Assembly: GCA_965243215.1 (NCBI GenBank)
Contig: CBDEUJ010000004.1
Location: 496,001 to 560,000, forward strand
Direction of reading: 5' to 3'
DNA: 64,000 bases
DNA from: JAJEFO01 sp009843725
GTDB taxonomy: Bacteria; Pseudomonadota; Alphaproteobacteria; Rhodobacterales; Rhodobacteraceae
Under the pieces are notes generated by a model. The model was not told the origin of the DNA. It saw nothing but the letters and a program-made list of their open reading frames with translations, and made no database searches. A program made the position numbers and the translations under genes. Positions 36,010 to 45,925 of this stretch are shown here, piece after piece (position 1 is the stretch's first letter; each line of letters begins with the position of its first letter).

Positions 36010-37305
36010 TCAGAGCAGCGCATCCTTGTCCAGCCCGAGCTTCACGATCTTCTCGTTCAACGTTCGTCGCGCGATGCCGAGGGTTTCGGCAACCGCATCC
36101 ATCCGCCCCCCGTGCGACCGGATGGCCTTGCCGATGAGTTCGCGCTCGAAGGCGGCAACGGCCTCGCGAAGGGTCGGAGGCACGTCCCCGTGCGCTTCGT
36201 CCAGGGCGAGCGCGGCCGCAACCGACCCCGCCCCGCGTCGCGCCAGAAGTACGCGCCGCTCCGCCACGCTGCGCAGTTCGCGAACGTTGCCGGGCCAGTC
36301 ATGGGCCATGAGAGCGGCGAGATCGTCTTCCGTCAGCTCCGGCGGCGCGACCTTGTAGGCCAGCGCCGCCTCGGCGAGGAAATGCGAAAACGTCAGCGCG
36401 ATGTCGTCTGGACGGCTGCGCAACGACGGAAGGACAAGAGTGAGGGTGTTGAGCCGGAAGAGAAGATCCGGGCGAAGCCGCCCTTGCTGCACGGAAGTCT
36501 CCGGATCCTCGTTCGTGGCCGAGAGGACACGGAGGTCCGGACACGGCCGACGCCCTTCGGCCGGCAACGTGCTTTCCTCGATCTCCCTGAGCAGCATCGC
36601 CTGGACCTCGGGCGGACAGAGCGCGATCTCGTCCAGGAACAGCGTGCCGCCGGAGCCCGCCGCCAACGTCCCTTCGCGGAGCCCCTCAGGGGTCATCGTG
36701 GCGCAGTTCAGGGCATGGAACGGCCCGCTGGAACGGGGACCGAGATCGTGGAGCGCGCGCGCGACCAGCTCCTTGCCCGTCCCGGTCTCGCCCTGGACAA
36801 GCACGGCAGCGGGACTGTCTGCCAGATCGAGAATCTCCGCGCGAATCCTCTCCATGCCGGCCGTCTGCCCGACAAGGATTCGGTCCAGCCCCGAGAGTTC
36901 CGCAAGCCGGGACCGCAGCCTGCGGTTGATCACGCGCATCGTGTGCTGCTCGGACGCATGGGAAAGGACCCACAGGAGGCGGCTGGGCGAATACGGCTTC
37001 TCGACGAATCCGTAAGCGCCGTTCTGGATGGCCTCGACCGCCATGGGAATGTCGCCGTGGGCCGAGATCAGCACCACCGGCGGCGATGTCTTCCGGTCAA
37101 GGCTCTCGAGCAGGTCCAGCCCCGACATCCCCGGCATGCGAACGTCGGTCAGGATCACGTCGGGCGAGTCCTGGGCGATTCGCCGTCCCGCGTCGGCCGC
37201 CCGTGCAAGCGCAGTGGCACGCCACCCTGCCGCCTCGATCAGGTCCACCAGCGAGTCCCGCATCTCGCGGTCATCGTCGACGACAAGCACGTGCCAGGCG
37301 CTCAT
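36010..37305 (-). CDS. dctD: DctD-type response regulator lacking the GAFTGA loop
   Basis: The 431-residue regulator starts at an ATG overlapping the dctB stop (ATGA). It has a receiver domain with phospho-acceptor Asp in ILTDVRMPGMSG, an AAA+ domain with GETGTGKE and TLFLDEI, and a C-terminal Fis-type helix-turn-helix (AVAETLGIARRTLNEKI). Between NCATMTPEGLRE and GTLAAGSGGTLFLDE about 25 residues are absent, including the GAFTGA loop that contacts sigma-54. It therefore probably does not activate sigma-54 promoters in the classic way. The target is presumably the adjacent TRAP operon. Confidence 0.85.
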   Translation of the reverse strand: MSAWHVLVVDDDREMRDSLVDLIEAAGWRATALARAADAGRRIAQDSPDVILTDVRMPGMSGLDLLESLDRKTSPPVVLISAHGDIPMAVEAIQNGAYGFVEKPYSPSRLLWVLSHASEQHTMRVINRRLRSRLAELSGLDRILVGQTAGMERIRAEILDLADSPAAVLVQGETGTGKELVARALHDLGPRSSGPFHALNCATMTPEGLREGTLAAGSGGTLFLDEIALCPPEVQAMLLREIEESTLPAEGRRPCPDLRVLSATNEDPETSVQQGRLRPDLLFRLNTLTLVLPSLRSRPDDIALTFSHFLAEAALAYKVAPPELTEDDLAALMAHDWPGNVRELRSVAERRVLLARRGAGSVAAALALDEAHGDVPPTLREAVAAFERELIGKAIRSHGGRMDAVAETLGIARRTLNEKIVKLGLDKDALL

Positions 37306-39014
37306 TGCGTTCGCTCCCGCCGGAATCCCACCCGGATCACGGTGCCGCCCGCCGGGCGCGCCTCGGCCGCCATCCATCCGCCATGGTCCTCCACGATTGC
37401 CGACGATATCGCCAGCCCCAGCCCGGTGCCCCGACCGCTCTCGCGGGTCGTGGCAAACGGCTCGCTCAGCTCGCAGAAGCCCATTTCCCCGAACCCGTGG
37501 CCGGTGTCGGCCACGCTGAACCGGATCTCGCCGTCGGACCGGTCGATGCCCAGCGTCAGTTCGCGACGGTCCGCGTCTGCCATCGCGTCGAGCGCATTTC
37601 GCATGAGATTGGTCATCACCTGTTCCATCCTCAGGCGGTTGCAGAGCAGCTCGGCGGGTCCGTCCGGCCATTCCTTCGCCAGCGTGACGCGGTTCGCCTT
37701 GAGATCGGAGGCCACGAGGTCCAGCGCCGCCTGCATCGCGTCGCGCAGGTCCACCACCTCGAACTCCTCCTTCCCGTTGCGGGCGAAGAACTTGAGCTGG
37801 CGCGCAATGCCCTCCATCCGGTCCACAAGCCCTTTCAGGCGGGACGTGAGCGCGCCGGAGTCACCTTGCATCTCGGCGGCGGCAAGATGGTTGCGCATGG
37901 CGGTGATCGGCTGCCCGAGCTCGTGCGTGACCGAGACCGCAAGCCGGCCCAGGGCCGCCAGCCTGCCGGCGCGCTCGAGTTCGGCCTGGGTTCGTTGCAG
38001 CTGCCGTTCAGCTGCCCGCCGCTCCTTGATTTCCGTTGCCAGCTTCCGGTTGGCCAGGCGCAGCTGCGCTTCCTCCTCTTCCGATCGCCGGAGCGCGGCA
38101 TCGATCTTGCGGGTCCTCTGAAGCTGGACCCAGAAACCCGTGAGCGCGGCAAGAAGGAGAAAGCCGCCCGCCGCCAGCCAGCCGTGCGTCACCGCCTGCT
38201 CGCCAGACGCGAAATAGTGCATGGACCAGTCGTTGGGCAGGCTGGCCGATTGCAGGTGCAGGAGCGCTTCGCCACCGATCGTCGCGACCTGGCGGCCGGT
38301 CGGGCTCCAGTCCAGCGCATCCAGCGGCTTCGTTCCGAACTGCCGTGCATCCGCGATGCGCACCCTTTGCCCGTCCGTCAGCGGCGCGAGCGTCCGGTAC
38401 CGCCATTCCGGCACAGAGGCCAGCAGCACCACGCCGTCGGCATTGGCAAGGAGCACGCGCTCGTCGGCCCTGCGCCAGCTTTCCTGGAGATCCGAAAGAT
38501 CGATCTTCAGCGCAATGACCCCAAGCACGTCCGCCGCCTCGTCGACGACGGCATCGGCATAGAAATAGCCCGGAATGCCGGTCGTGGCGCCAATTCCGTA
38601 GAACCGCCCCTGCACGCCCAGAAGCGCTGACTTGAAATAGGGGCGGAAGGCGTAGTTGTGACCGACGAAGCTGCCGGCCGTGCCTGCGTTCGAGGCGGAG
38701 CGGGTCAGGCCGTCCGCGTCCATGAGGTAGATCGCTTCGATCCCGGCGCGCTCGGCGAATTTCGCCAGCCGCGCATCCAGGGGGCTGGTGTTCGCGCCCC
38801 TCGCCGTCTCGATGACGAAGGGATCGCGGGCCAGGATGAACGTCAGGTGAGAGAATCGCTCGAGTTCCGCCTCCAGCGTGCTTCTGTAAAGCGACAGGCG
38901 TGCACTCGCCCGATCAATCTCTTCCATCTTGAAGTACGCATGCGCAATCCAGAACGCCGCCATCGCTCCCGCGAGCGTCAGGAGCAGCCAGACCGTGAAG
39001 CTTCGATTGTACAT
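37302..39014 (-). CDS. dctB: DctB-type sensor histidine kinase
   Basis: The 570-residue kinase starts at the ATG of MYNRSFTVWLLL. An N-terminal membrane helix (9-28), a periplasmic double-Cache-like sensor of about 250 residues and a second helix (GWLAAGGFLLLAALTGFW) precede a coiled coil. The phospho-acceptor histidine is in SVTHELGQPITAM, followed by the N box (LMRNALDAM) and G boxes (DTGHGFGE, GTGLGLAI). It should sense the transported organic acid and phosphorylate the overlapping dctD product. Confidence 0.88.
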   Translation of the reverse strand: MYNRSFTVWLLLTLAGAMAAFWIAHAYFKMEEIDRASARLSLYRSTLEAELERFSHLTFILARDPFVIETARGANTSPLDARLAKFAERAGIEAIYLMDADGLTRSASNAGTAGSFVGHNYAFRPYFKSALLGVQGRFYGIGATTGIPGYFYADAVVDEAADVLGVIALKIDLSDLQESWRRADERVLLANADGVVLLASVPEWRYRTLAPLTDGQRVRIADARQFGTKPLDALDWSPTGRQVATIGGEALLHLQSASLPNDWSMHYFASGEQAVTHGWLAAGGFLLLAALTGFWVQLQRTRKIDAALRRSEEEEAQLRLANRKLATEIKERRAAERQLQRTQAELERAGRLAALGRLAVSVTHELGQPITAMRNHLAAAEMQGDSGALTSRLKGLVDRMEGIARQLKFFARNGKEEFEVVDLRDAMQAALDLVASDLKANRVTLAKEWPDGPAELLCNRLRMEQVMTNLMRNALDAMADADRRELTLGIDRSDGEIRFSVADTGHGFGEMGFCELSEPFATTRESGRGTGLGLAISSAIVEDHGGWMAAEARPAGGTVIRVGFRRERTQ

Positions 39015-39314
39015 CTGTTGAGCAAACACCAGCACTTTTCGAGGCCTGCGCCGATTCTCGAGCGATCCGCCGAGAGGCCCGGTGAGAAAATCCGTCGATC
39101 GGGCGGCGGCAAGCCGGAGACCAGTATCCTGAATTCTGGCCGACGCGCAATGAGCGACAAGGGGCAGGGCGTTGCTCTCGCACGGTTCAATTGTTGTTCG
39201 CCGGCGCACTTCCCGCGAATCAAGCAATTGCCGTGAGAACGACCCGCCCGGCGTTGATCGCCGTTCCGCTACGCACTACATCAACCCACGCGCAATACGG
39301 TCAGGATCGCGCCA
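39015..39314. promoter_or_regulatory. Divergent spacer between dctB and pepN
   Basis: These 300 bp must carry the promoters for dctB (leftward) and pepN (rightward). No clear promoter box or operator could be assigned. Confidence 0.4.
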
Positions 39315-41912
39315 ATGGACGACAACAGCGCGCCGCTAGTGCGCCTCGCCGACTATCGACCGCCATCATGGCTGGTGGACTCCGTTCATCTGACTTTCCT
39401 GCTTGATCCGAAAGCAACCCGGGTCACTTCGCGCATCGCGTTTGCACCAAACCCCGAGGCAAGCGACCGAACATTTCGCCTCGACGGCGAGGGCTTGCGG
39501 TTCATCCGCGCGGTGATTGACGGCCAGCCGGTCCGCCCACGCCTCGATGAGCGCGGCCTGACCGTGGCAGTGCCGGATCGACCCTTCACGTGGGAATGCG
39601 ACGTCGAGATAAGCCCGGGCGCCAATACCGAACTTGAAGGCCTGTACCACTCGGACGGCCTCTTCTGCACGCAATGCGAGGCGGAAGGATTCCGGAAGAT
39701 CACTTACTACCCGGATCGCCCAGACGTCCTGGCACCCTTCGACGTTCGGGTGGAGAGTGATCTCCCCGTTCTGCTCTCGAACGGAAACCTTGTCGCGGAG
39801 GGCAGCGGCTGGGCAGAGTGGCGCGACCCGTGGCCCAAGCCGTCATATCTCTTTGCACTGGTTGCAGGAGAGCTTGTCGCGCATCGCGGCAGGCATCGGA
39901 CCCCCGATGGCCGCAGCATCAACCTCAACATCTGGGTCCGACCAGGCGACGAACACCGCTGCGCCTATGCACTGGACAGCCTCAAGCGCGCGATGAAATG
40001 GGACGAGCGCGTCTATGGCCGCATCTACGACCTCGACGTCTTCAACCTGGTTGCGGTCGACAACTTCAATGCCGGTGCAATGGAGAACAAGGGCCTCAAC
40101 ATATTCAATTCGAAATACGTCCTTGCCTCGTCGGAGACCGCAACCGATGGCGACTACGAAGCGATCGAGAGCATCGTCGCACACGAATACTTCCACAACT
40201 GGACTGGCAACCGGATCACTTGCCGCGACTGGTTCCAGCTTTGCCTCAAGGAAGGACTGACGGTCTTTCGGGACCAGCAATTCACCGGCGACACGAGGGG
40301 ACGGGCCGTCAAGCGCATCGACGATGTCATGGCATTGCGCTCGCGGCAGTTCAGAGAGGACAACGGCCCGCTCGCGCATCCCGTTCGGCCGGAACGCTAT
40401 ATCGAGATCAACAATTTCTACACCGCAACCGTCTACGAAAAGGGTGCTGAGGTCATTCGCATGCTGAAGACGTTGGCGGGCGACGCAGCCTATGAACGGG
40501 CGCTTCTGACGTATTTCGAGCGCCATGACGGCCAGGCCGCAACGGTCGATGATTTCTTTGCCTGCTTCATGGAAGTAACGGGCGGTGGACTCGAGGGCTT
40601 CGAGCGGTGGTGGGACCAGTCCGGCACGCCCCGAATTGCAGTCGCCCGGCATTGGGATGGCGACCGACTCAAGCTGACGCTTCGCCAGCGCACGCCGCCC
40701 ACCCCCGACCAGCCAAGGAAGCGTCCGTTCCGTATCCCTCTCGCAGTCGGCGTGCTGGATCCGGACGGCACCCAGATCGCGGATACCGAAATTCTGGAAC
40801 TCAAGTCGGAGACGGGGAGCTGGATCTTCGCGTCCGGACACGGCTGGACAGAAACTGACGCCCACCTGGTCGGTCCAGCGGTCGATTCGGACGACACGCC
40901 TGTTCTTTCGATGAACCGCGACTTTTCCGCGCCGGTGATCCTGGAACGACAGGTGTCCGAAGCCGAGCGTCTGACAGTTCTTGCGCACGACCCGGACCTG
41001 TTCAGCCGCTGGGAAGCCGGGCGATTGCTGGCCAAGGAAGACCTCGTCAAGATGGTCACAAGCGGCTCGGAGCCAGGCATGGCCTACATCGGCGCACTCG
41101 GGCAGCTTCTGTCAGACGGCTCGCTCGACCCGGCCTTCCGCGCGGCTGCGCTCGACCTGCCGTCGGAGGAGGACATTCTCCGCGCGGTCCGAGACGACGG
41201 TCAGATCCCGGACCCGATGCGCATCCATGACTGCCGCCGGGTGATGCGAACGGCCATTGCCGAACAACTGCACGCCACATTTTCCCGGCTGTTTCTGGAG
41301 ATGGATGTGCCCGGACCCTATCGCCCCGATTCGAAGGATGCAGGCCGGCGGGCATTGCGTCTCGCGTCGCTTTCGGCACTGGTCCGGGTGGAGGGACCTG
41401 ATCCCGCTCGTGCGGTCTTTGCCGAGGCGAACAACATGACGGAAACGCTCGGAGCGCTGAGAACGTTGGTCCGCGCCGGCAAGGCGGACGAGGAACTTGT
41501 CACCTTCTTCGAGCGCTGGAAGGACGACCCAAACGTCCTGGATAAGTGGTTCTCCATCCAGATTCTCGAAGCCGGGCCGGACGCGGCGCTCGCTGTCGCA
41601 AGGAAGCTCACCGCACATCAACTGTTCAACTGGAAGACACCCAATCGCTTTCGAGCCGTGATCGGCGCCTTTGCCGCAACGATGTCAGCATTCCACCACC
41701 CGTCGGGCGCGGGTTACGAAATGATCGTCGACTGGCTCGCCAGGCTTGATCCGGTGAATCCCCAAATCGCAGCACGCACGGCTACTGCCTTCGAAACAAT
41801 GCAGCTCTTCGACGAGGAGCGCCAGCGCATGATGGTCCAGGCGCTTAAGCGCCTCCTCAAGAACCCCAGCCGGGACCTTGGGGAGATCGTGTCCAGGATT
41901 CTGGACGGGTGA
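39315..41912 (+). CDS. pepN: Aminopeptidase N (M1 family)
   Basis: The 865-residue cytosolic zinc aminopeptidase is close in length to E. coli PepN (870). It has the exopeptidase motif GAMEN (about 254-258), the zinc site HEYFH near 290 and the third ligand glutamate 18 residues on in LKEGLTVF. It removes N-terminal residues from peptides during protein turnover. It is divergent from the dctB-dctD pair and stands alone. Confidence 0.96.
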   Translation: MDDNSAPLVRLADYRPPSWLVDSVHLTFLLDPKATRVTSRIAFAPNPEASDRTFRLDGEGLRFIRAVIDGQPVRPRLDERGLTVAVPDRPFTWECDVEISPGANTELEGLYHSDGLFCTQCEAEGFRKITYYPDRPDVLAPFDVRVESDLPVLLSNGNLVAEGSGWAEWRDPWPKPSYLFALVAGELVAHRGRHRTPDGRSINLNIWVRPGDEHRCAYALDSLKRAMKWDERVYGRIYDLDVFNLVAVDNFNAGAMENKGLNIFNSKYVLASSETATDGDYEAIESIVAHEYFHNWTGNRITCRDWFQLCLKEGLTVFRDQQFTGDTRGRAVKRIDDVMALRSRQFREDNGPLAHPVRPERYIEINNFYTATVYEKGAEVIRMLKTLAGDAAYERALLTYFERHDGQAATVDDFFACFMEVTGGGLEGFERWWDQSGTPRIAVARHWDGDRLKLTLRQRTPPTPDQPRKRPFRIPLAVGVLDPDGTQIADTEILELKSETGSWIFASGHGWTETDAHLVGPAVDSDDTPVLSMNRDFSAPVILERQVSEAERLTVLAHDPDLFSRWEAGRLLAKEDLVKMVTSGSEPGMAYIGALGQLLSDGSLDPAFRAAALDLPSEEDILRAVRDDGQIPDPMRIHDCRRVMRTAIAEQLHATFSRLFLEMDVPGPYRPDSKDAGRRALRLASLSALVRVEGPDPARAVFAEANNMTETLGALRTLVRAGKADEELVTFFERWKDDPNVLDKWFSIQILEAGPDAALAVARKLTAHQLFNWKTPNRFRAVIGAFAATMSAFHHPSGAGYEMIVDWLARLDPVNPQIAARTATAFETMQLFDEERQRMMVQALKRLLKNPSRDLGEIVSRILDG

Positions 41913-42094
41913 GCAGCCCGCCGATCCGTCAGTTTCATGCCTTGGTCATGCTCTGGTGATTGTGGAGTGCACGGCAAGAATCGTTTATTCGGACAAGAGT
42001 TCGCCAATCCAGAGGCGCTTCGATTGGGAGCAGTGCATTGCCTTTGGCAAAACGTGTCATGACTTCGTTGCCGAATTCAGGTTGAGTTCCGGTG

Positions 42095-42955
42095 ATGAAA
42101 GAACGCCTTGATCCCCTCATAGCGGAGCGTGCTCCGTGGCTCTTCCGGGATTCACATTTTTCCGCGCTGTCCCGTCGCGTTCTCATGTCGCTCCTAGGCT
42201 ACCACAGGACCGTCACGCTCGGCGAACTCTATGACCCCTGGCCGGTCGAACGGATCATGCATCATTTGGCGGGCCTTCTTGCCCGAGACCTGGAGGTTGC
42301 AGGACTCGACAACCTGCCACGACACGGCCCGGCGCTGATCGTTGCCAACCATCCGACCGGAATCGCGGACGGGATCATGCTGTATCACTCGATTTCCCCG
42401 ATACGGCCCGACCTGTTCATCTATACGAATTCGGACATCCTGCGCCTTCTTCCGCAGTTTCAGAGCATCATCGCGCCGGTCGAGTGGCGCCTCGACAAGC
42501 GAACGCGCGCCAAGACCCGCGAAACCCTGGAATACACCCGTACCGCGATCAATGCCGGTCGCATCGGCGTGATCTTTCCGTCGGGGCGGCTCGCGAAGCG
42601 GCGCGGGCTGAAGCTCCACGAGCGTGACTGGATGGCGTCGGCCGCCATGATCGCGCGCAAGTTCGGACTGCCCGTAATACCGCTGCATATCCGGGCACGC
42701 AATTCCGCGCTCTTCTACCTCTTCGACCTCATTCACCCGACGCTTCGCGACATCACCTTGTTCTACGAGACCCTCAACAAGGACCGTCAGCCCTATCGCC
42801 TGAGAATCGGTGAACCGATCTCGCCCACCGCCCTGCCGGCAAGGTCGGAAGAGGCAATCGAATTCATGAAGAAGGCGACGCTGGCGCTTGGCGGGCGACA
42901 TGCGCCGACCGTCTCGCTGGTGCAAAGCACCCGGATTCCCAGTTGGGTCCGGTGA
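42095..42955 (+). CDS. Lysophospholipid acyltransferase family protein (PlsC-like)
   Basis: The 286-residue protein (ATG at 42095; a GTG three bases earlier is possible) has the acyltransferase signature NHPTGIADG (an NHxxxxxD block) near residue 87 and a second conserved FPSGRLAK block near 167. It probably transfers an acyl chain to a lysolipid at the membrane. The family includes PlsC and OlsA-type enzymes; which lipid is made cannot be told. Confidence 0.85.
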   Translation: MKERLDPLIAERAPWLFRDSHFSALSRRVLMSLLGYHRTVTLGELYDPWPVERIMHHLAGLLARDLEVAGLDNLPRHGPALIVANHPTGIADGIMLYHSISPIRPDLFIYTNSDILRLLPQFQSIIAPVEWRLDKRTRAKTRETLEYTRTAINAGRIGVIFPSGRLAKRRGLKLHERDWMASAAMIARKFGLPVIPLHIRARNSALFYLFDLIHPTLRDITLFYETLNKDRQPYRLRIGEPISPTALPARSEEAIEFMKKATLALGGRHAPTVSLVQSTRIPSWVR

Positions 42956-43211
42956 CCGCTCCCCACCCTGAAGGACGGGGTCTTGCGGCGTATCCGACAG
43001 GCATGTTCTGAACAAGCGTCGCATCACCAGCATCCCGCCGGACCACGAGACAGTGAAGCCGTTCATGCGAACCATCCGCTTGGCTGGCAGCGGTGCCCGC
43101 ATGGCGAATTTGGAGGAATCCGTCGAGTCAGTGTCGCTTCCCATTCCAGCTTGAAGGCTTGAGCGACGTTTTCTAGAACGCATTCGAGCCCAATCTGAGG
43201 ACACACGCCCG

Positions 43212-44723
43212 ATGCTTGACCTGACCTACGACTCTCCGGACCCCAAGGTCATAGCCGGCGATACCGGACCTTGGGAAATCGTGATCGGCCTTGAGGTCCA
43301 TGCACAGGTTGCATCGATCTCGAAGCTCTTTTCCGATGCTTCGACCGAATTCGGCGCCGAACCGAACTCGAACGTTTCCTTCGTCGACGCCGCAATGCCG
43401 GGCATGCTGCCAGTCATCAACGAATTCTGCGTGGCCCAAGCGGTGCGTACCGGCCTCGGCCTCAACGCCAAGATCAATCCTGTGAGCGCCTTCGACCGCA
43501 AGAACTACTTCTATCCCGACCTGCCCCAAGGGTACCAGATCAGCCAGCTATACCATCCGATCGTCGGGGAGGGAGAGGTCCTCGTCGATCTTGCGCCGGG
43601 GATTGCGCGAAAGGTGCGCATCGAGCGCATCCACCTCGAACAGGATGCCGGGAAGTCGATTCACGACATGGATCCGGAGTCTTCCTTCGTGGATCTCAAC
43701 CGGACCGGCGTTGCCTTGATGGAAATCGTCTCGAGACCGGATGTCCGCGGTCCCGAGGAGGCGGCCGCCTATGTCGGAAAGCTGCGCCAGATCCTCCGCT
43801 ACCTCGGCACCTGCGACGGCAACATGCAGAACGGCAATCTCCGCGCCGACGTCAACATCAGCGTGTGCCGCCCTGGCGACCATGAAGCCTATCTGGAATC
43901 CGGGGATCACCACGTTCTCGGCACACGCTGCGAAATCAAGAACATGAATTCGATGCGCTTCATCCAGCAGGCAATCGAGTTCGAGGCTCGCCGCCAGATA
44001 CGGATCCTGGAGGACGGCGGCAGCATCGAGCAGGAAACGCGGCTCTATGATCCTGACAAGGGCGAAACCAGGTCCATGCGCTCGAAGGAAGAGGCCCATG
44101 ACTACCGCTACTTCCCCTGCCCCGATCTCCTGCCGCTCGAGATCGAGCAGTCATGGATCGACAGCATCAAGGAAACGCTGCCCGAGCTTCCCGACGCGAA
44201 GAAGGCTCGCTTCGTCGCCGAGTACGGAATGACCGAATACGATGCCGGCGTCCTGACGGCAGACGTGGATTCCGCCACCTACTTTGAGGAAGTGGCCAAG
44301 GGTCGCGACGGCAAGTCGGCGGCAAACTGGGTGATCAACGAGCTCTTCGGCCGCCTCAGAAAGCACGACCTCGACATTTCCGGAAGCCCGGTCTCGGCAA
44401 CGCAGCTCGGATCCATTCTCGATCTGATCGGAAAGGGCGACATCTCGGGCAAGATCGCCAAGGAGCTCTTTGACATCGTATGGTCAGATGGCGGAGATCC
44501 GGCCGAACTCGTGGAATCCCGCGGCATGAAGCAGGTCACCGATGCCGGGACGATCGAAGTGGCCGTGAACAAGGTCATCGACGACAATCCCGATCAGGCA
44601 ATCAAGGCCAAGGACAACCCCAAGCTTGCAGGCTGGTTCGTTGGCCAGGTCATGAAGGCGACGGGTGGCAGGGCGAATCCAAAGACGGTGAACGAACTGG
44701 TCACCAGGAAACTTGGCCTGTAG
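43212..44723 (+). CDS. gatB: Asp-tRNA(Asn)/Glu-tRNA(Gln) amidotransferase subunit B
   Basis: The 503-residue protein starts at ATG 43212. It shows the GatB hallmarks GLEVHAQV, NKLF-like SKLFSDAS and the LNRTGVALMEIVSRPD block, with the C-terminal GatB/YqeY helical domain that contacts the tRNA. It phosphorylates the misacylated tRNA and receives ammonia from GatA. The gatA and gatC genes are not in the window. Confidence 0.97.
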   Translation: MLDLTYDSPDPKVIAGDTGPWEIVIGLEVHAQVASISKLFSDASTEFGAEPNSNVSFVDAAMPGMLPVINEFCVAQAVRTGLGLNAKINPVSAFDRKNYFYPDLPQGYQISQLYHPIVGEGEVLVDLAPGIARKVRIERIHLEQDAGKSIHDMDPESSFVDLNRTGVALMEIVSRPDVRGPEEAAAYVGKLRQILRYLGTCDGNMQNGNLRADVNISVCRPGDHEAYLESGDHHVLGTRCEIKNMNSMRFIQQAIEFEARRQIRILEDGGSIEQETRLYDPDKGETRSMRSKEEAHDYRYFPCPDLLPLEIEQSWIDSIKETLPELPDAKKARFVAEYGMTEYDAGVLTADVDSATYFEEVAKGRDGKSAANWVINELFGRLRKHDLDISGSPVSATQLGSILDLIGKGDISGKIAKELFDIVWSDGGDPAELVESRGMKQVTDAGTIEVAVNKVIDDNPDQAIKAKDNPKLAGWFVGQVMKATGGRANPKTVNELVTRKLGL

Positions 44724-44780
44724 CGCGCCGGCGGGAATCGGATCGCACAGCCCCGCCCAAACCAGTCCCCACAACCTTGC

Positions 44781-45047
44781 CTAGTCCTCGATTTTGAGCG
44801 CAAGCGCGTGAATGCGGCCGATCAGGTCAGGCCCCAAGGCCTCGTGAACGGCGCGGTGCCGCGCAATCCGGCTCTGCCCCTTGAACGCTTCTGACGCGAT
44901 CCGAACCCTGAAATGGCTTTGCCCGCCCTCTCGGTAGCCGGCATGGCCGCGATGGCTCTCGCTTTCGTCCACGACCTCAAGCTTGCGCGGCGCGAAAGCG
45001 GCTGCGAGCTTTTGGTGAATTTCGTCCTCAACACGCATTTTTGACAT
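44781..45047 (-). CDS. BolA family protein
   Basis: The 88-residue protein begins MSKMRVEDEIHQKL with AGAGG just upstream and contains the BolA pattern ESESHRGHAGYREGGQSHFR and the conserved RHRAVHEAL helix. BolA-like proteins partner monothiol glutaredoxins in iron-sulfur trafficking. It is divergent from the J-domain gene and convergent with gatB. Confidence 0.92.
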   Translation of the reverse strand: MSKMRVEDEIHQKLAAAFAPRKLEVVDESESHRGHAGYREGGQSHFRVRIASEAFKGQSRIARHRAVHEALGPDLIGRIHALALKIED

Positions 45048-45113
45048 TTGCCTCTTCAAACTGCCGATCAAGAAGCTAGACTCTTCGATCCGAGTCGGAA
45101 AGGCAGACGGCGC

Positions 45114-45746
45114 ATGGCCAAGGATCCGTTTGGTTTTGATCTCAGCGTGTCTACGGACAAGAAGAAGCGCTCGCGGACGCGACGCGGCATGTCGGGCGCG
45201 TTCGAGACGTCGACGCGGCAATGCCAGCACACGGGATGCACGAACACCGGGCAGTACCGGGCGCCGAAGTCTCCGGATGATCTCGATGAGTTCTACTGGT
45301 TCTGCAAGGAGCATGTGCGGGAGTACAACCTGAAGTGGAATTTCTTTCACGGGCACACCGAGGAAGAAATGGCCAAGCAGATTGACAGGGACCGGGTCTG
45401 GGAACGTGAAACCAAGCCATTCGGCAAGGACGGCGAAGAGGCGCGCGCCTGGTCACGTCTCGGGGTTGACGACCCGCATCAGATCCTGGGCGAAAACGCC
45501 ACGCAGAACCCCGGGAAGTCGATCACGGGATCACGAAGGCTTCTTCCGACCGAACGGCGCGCACTGGACATCCTCGAAGCGAAGGATCACTGGACCAAGG
45601 CCGAAATCCGTAAATCCTACAAGGCGTTGATAAAGATCCTTCATCCTGACATGAACGGCGGCGACCGGGGTCATGAAGAGCAGCTCTCTGAAGTTGTCTG
45701 GGCCTGGGACCAGATCAAGGACAGCAGGAACTTCCAAGGCAGGTAG
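45114..45746 (+). CDS. J-domain protein with N-terminal cysteine cluster
   Basis: The start at ATG 45114 gives MAKDPFGFDLS, the usual opening; the frame is open earlier without a good signal. In the 210-residue protein, CQHTGC and a later FCKEH suggest a small zinc site. The C-terminal 60 residues form a J domain with the HPD motif in KILHPDMNGGD, which stimulates DnaK. This gene commonly lies between bolA and cobS in Rhodobacterales-like genomes. Its client is unknown. Confidence 0.92.
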   Translation: MAKDPFGFDLSVSTDKKKRSRTRRGMSGAFETSTRQCQHTGCTNTGQYRAPKSPDDLDEFYWFCKEHVREYNLKWNFFHGHTEEEMAKQIDRDRVWERETKPFGKDGEEARAWSRLGVDDPHQILGENATQNPGKSITGSRRLLPTERRALDILEAKDHWTKAEIRKSYKALIKILHPDMNGGDRGHEEQLSEVVWAWDQIKDSRNFQGR

Positions 45747-45925
45747 CCAACGTTTAAGCACCTGGCCAGAAGCCAGCCCGCTGGAACGCGATCCGGGAAA
45801 CAGCCTCCCGCCACGTCGCATCCGGAACGCGTTGCGCGACGTCAGGGTTTCCCTTGCGCCCGCAACCGGAATGAGGCACGTCAGGTGTCGGAAAAGTCTC
45901 ACCCCGCAAGCGAAAGAGAAGTGTC

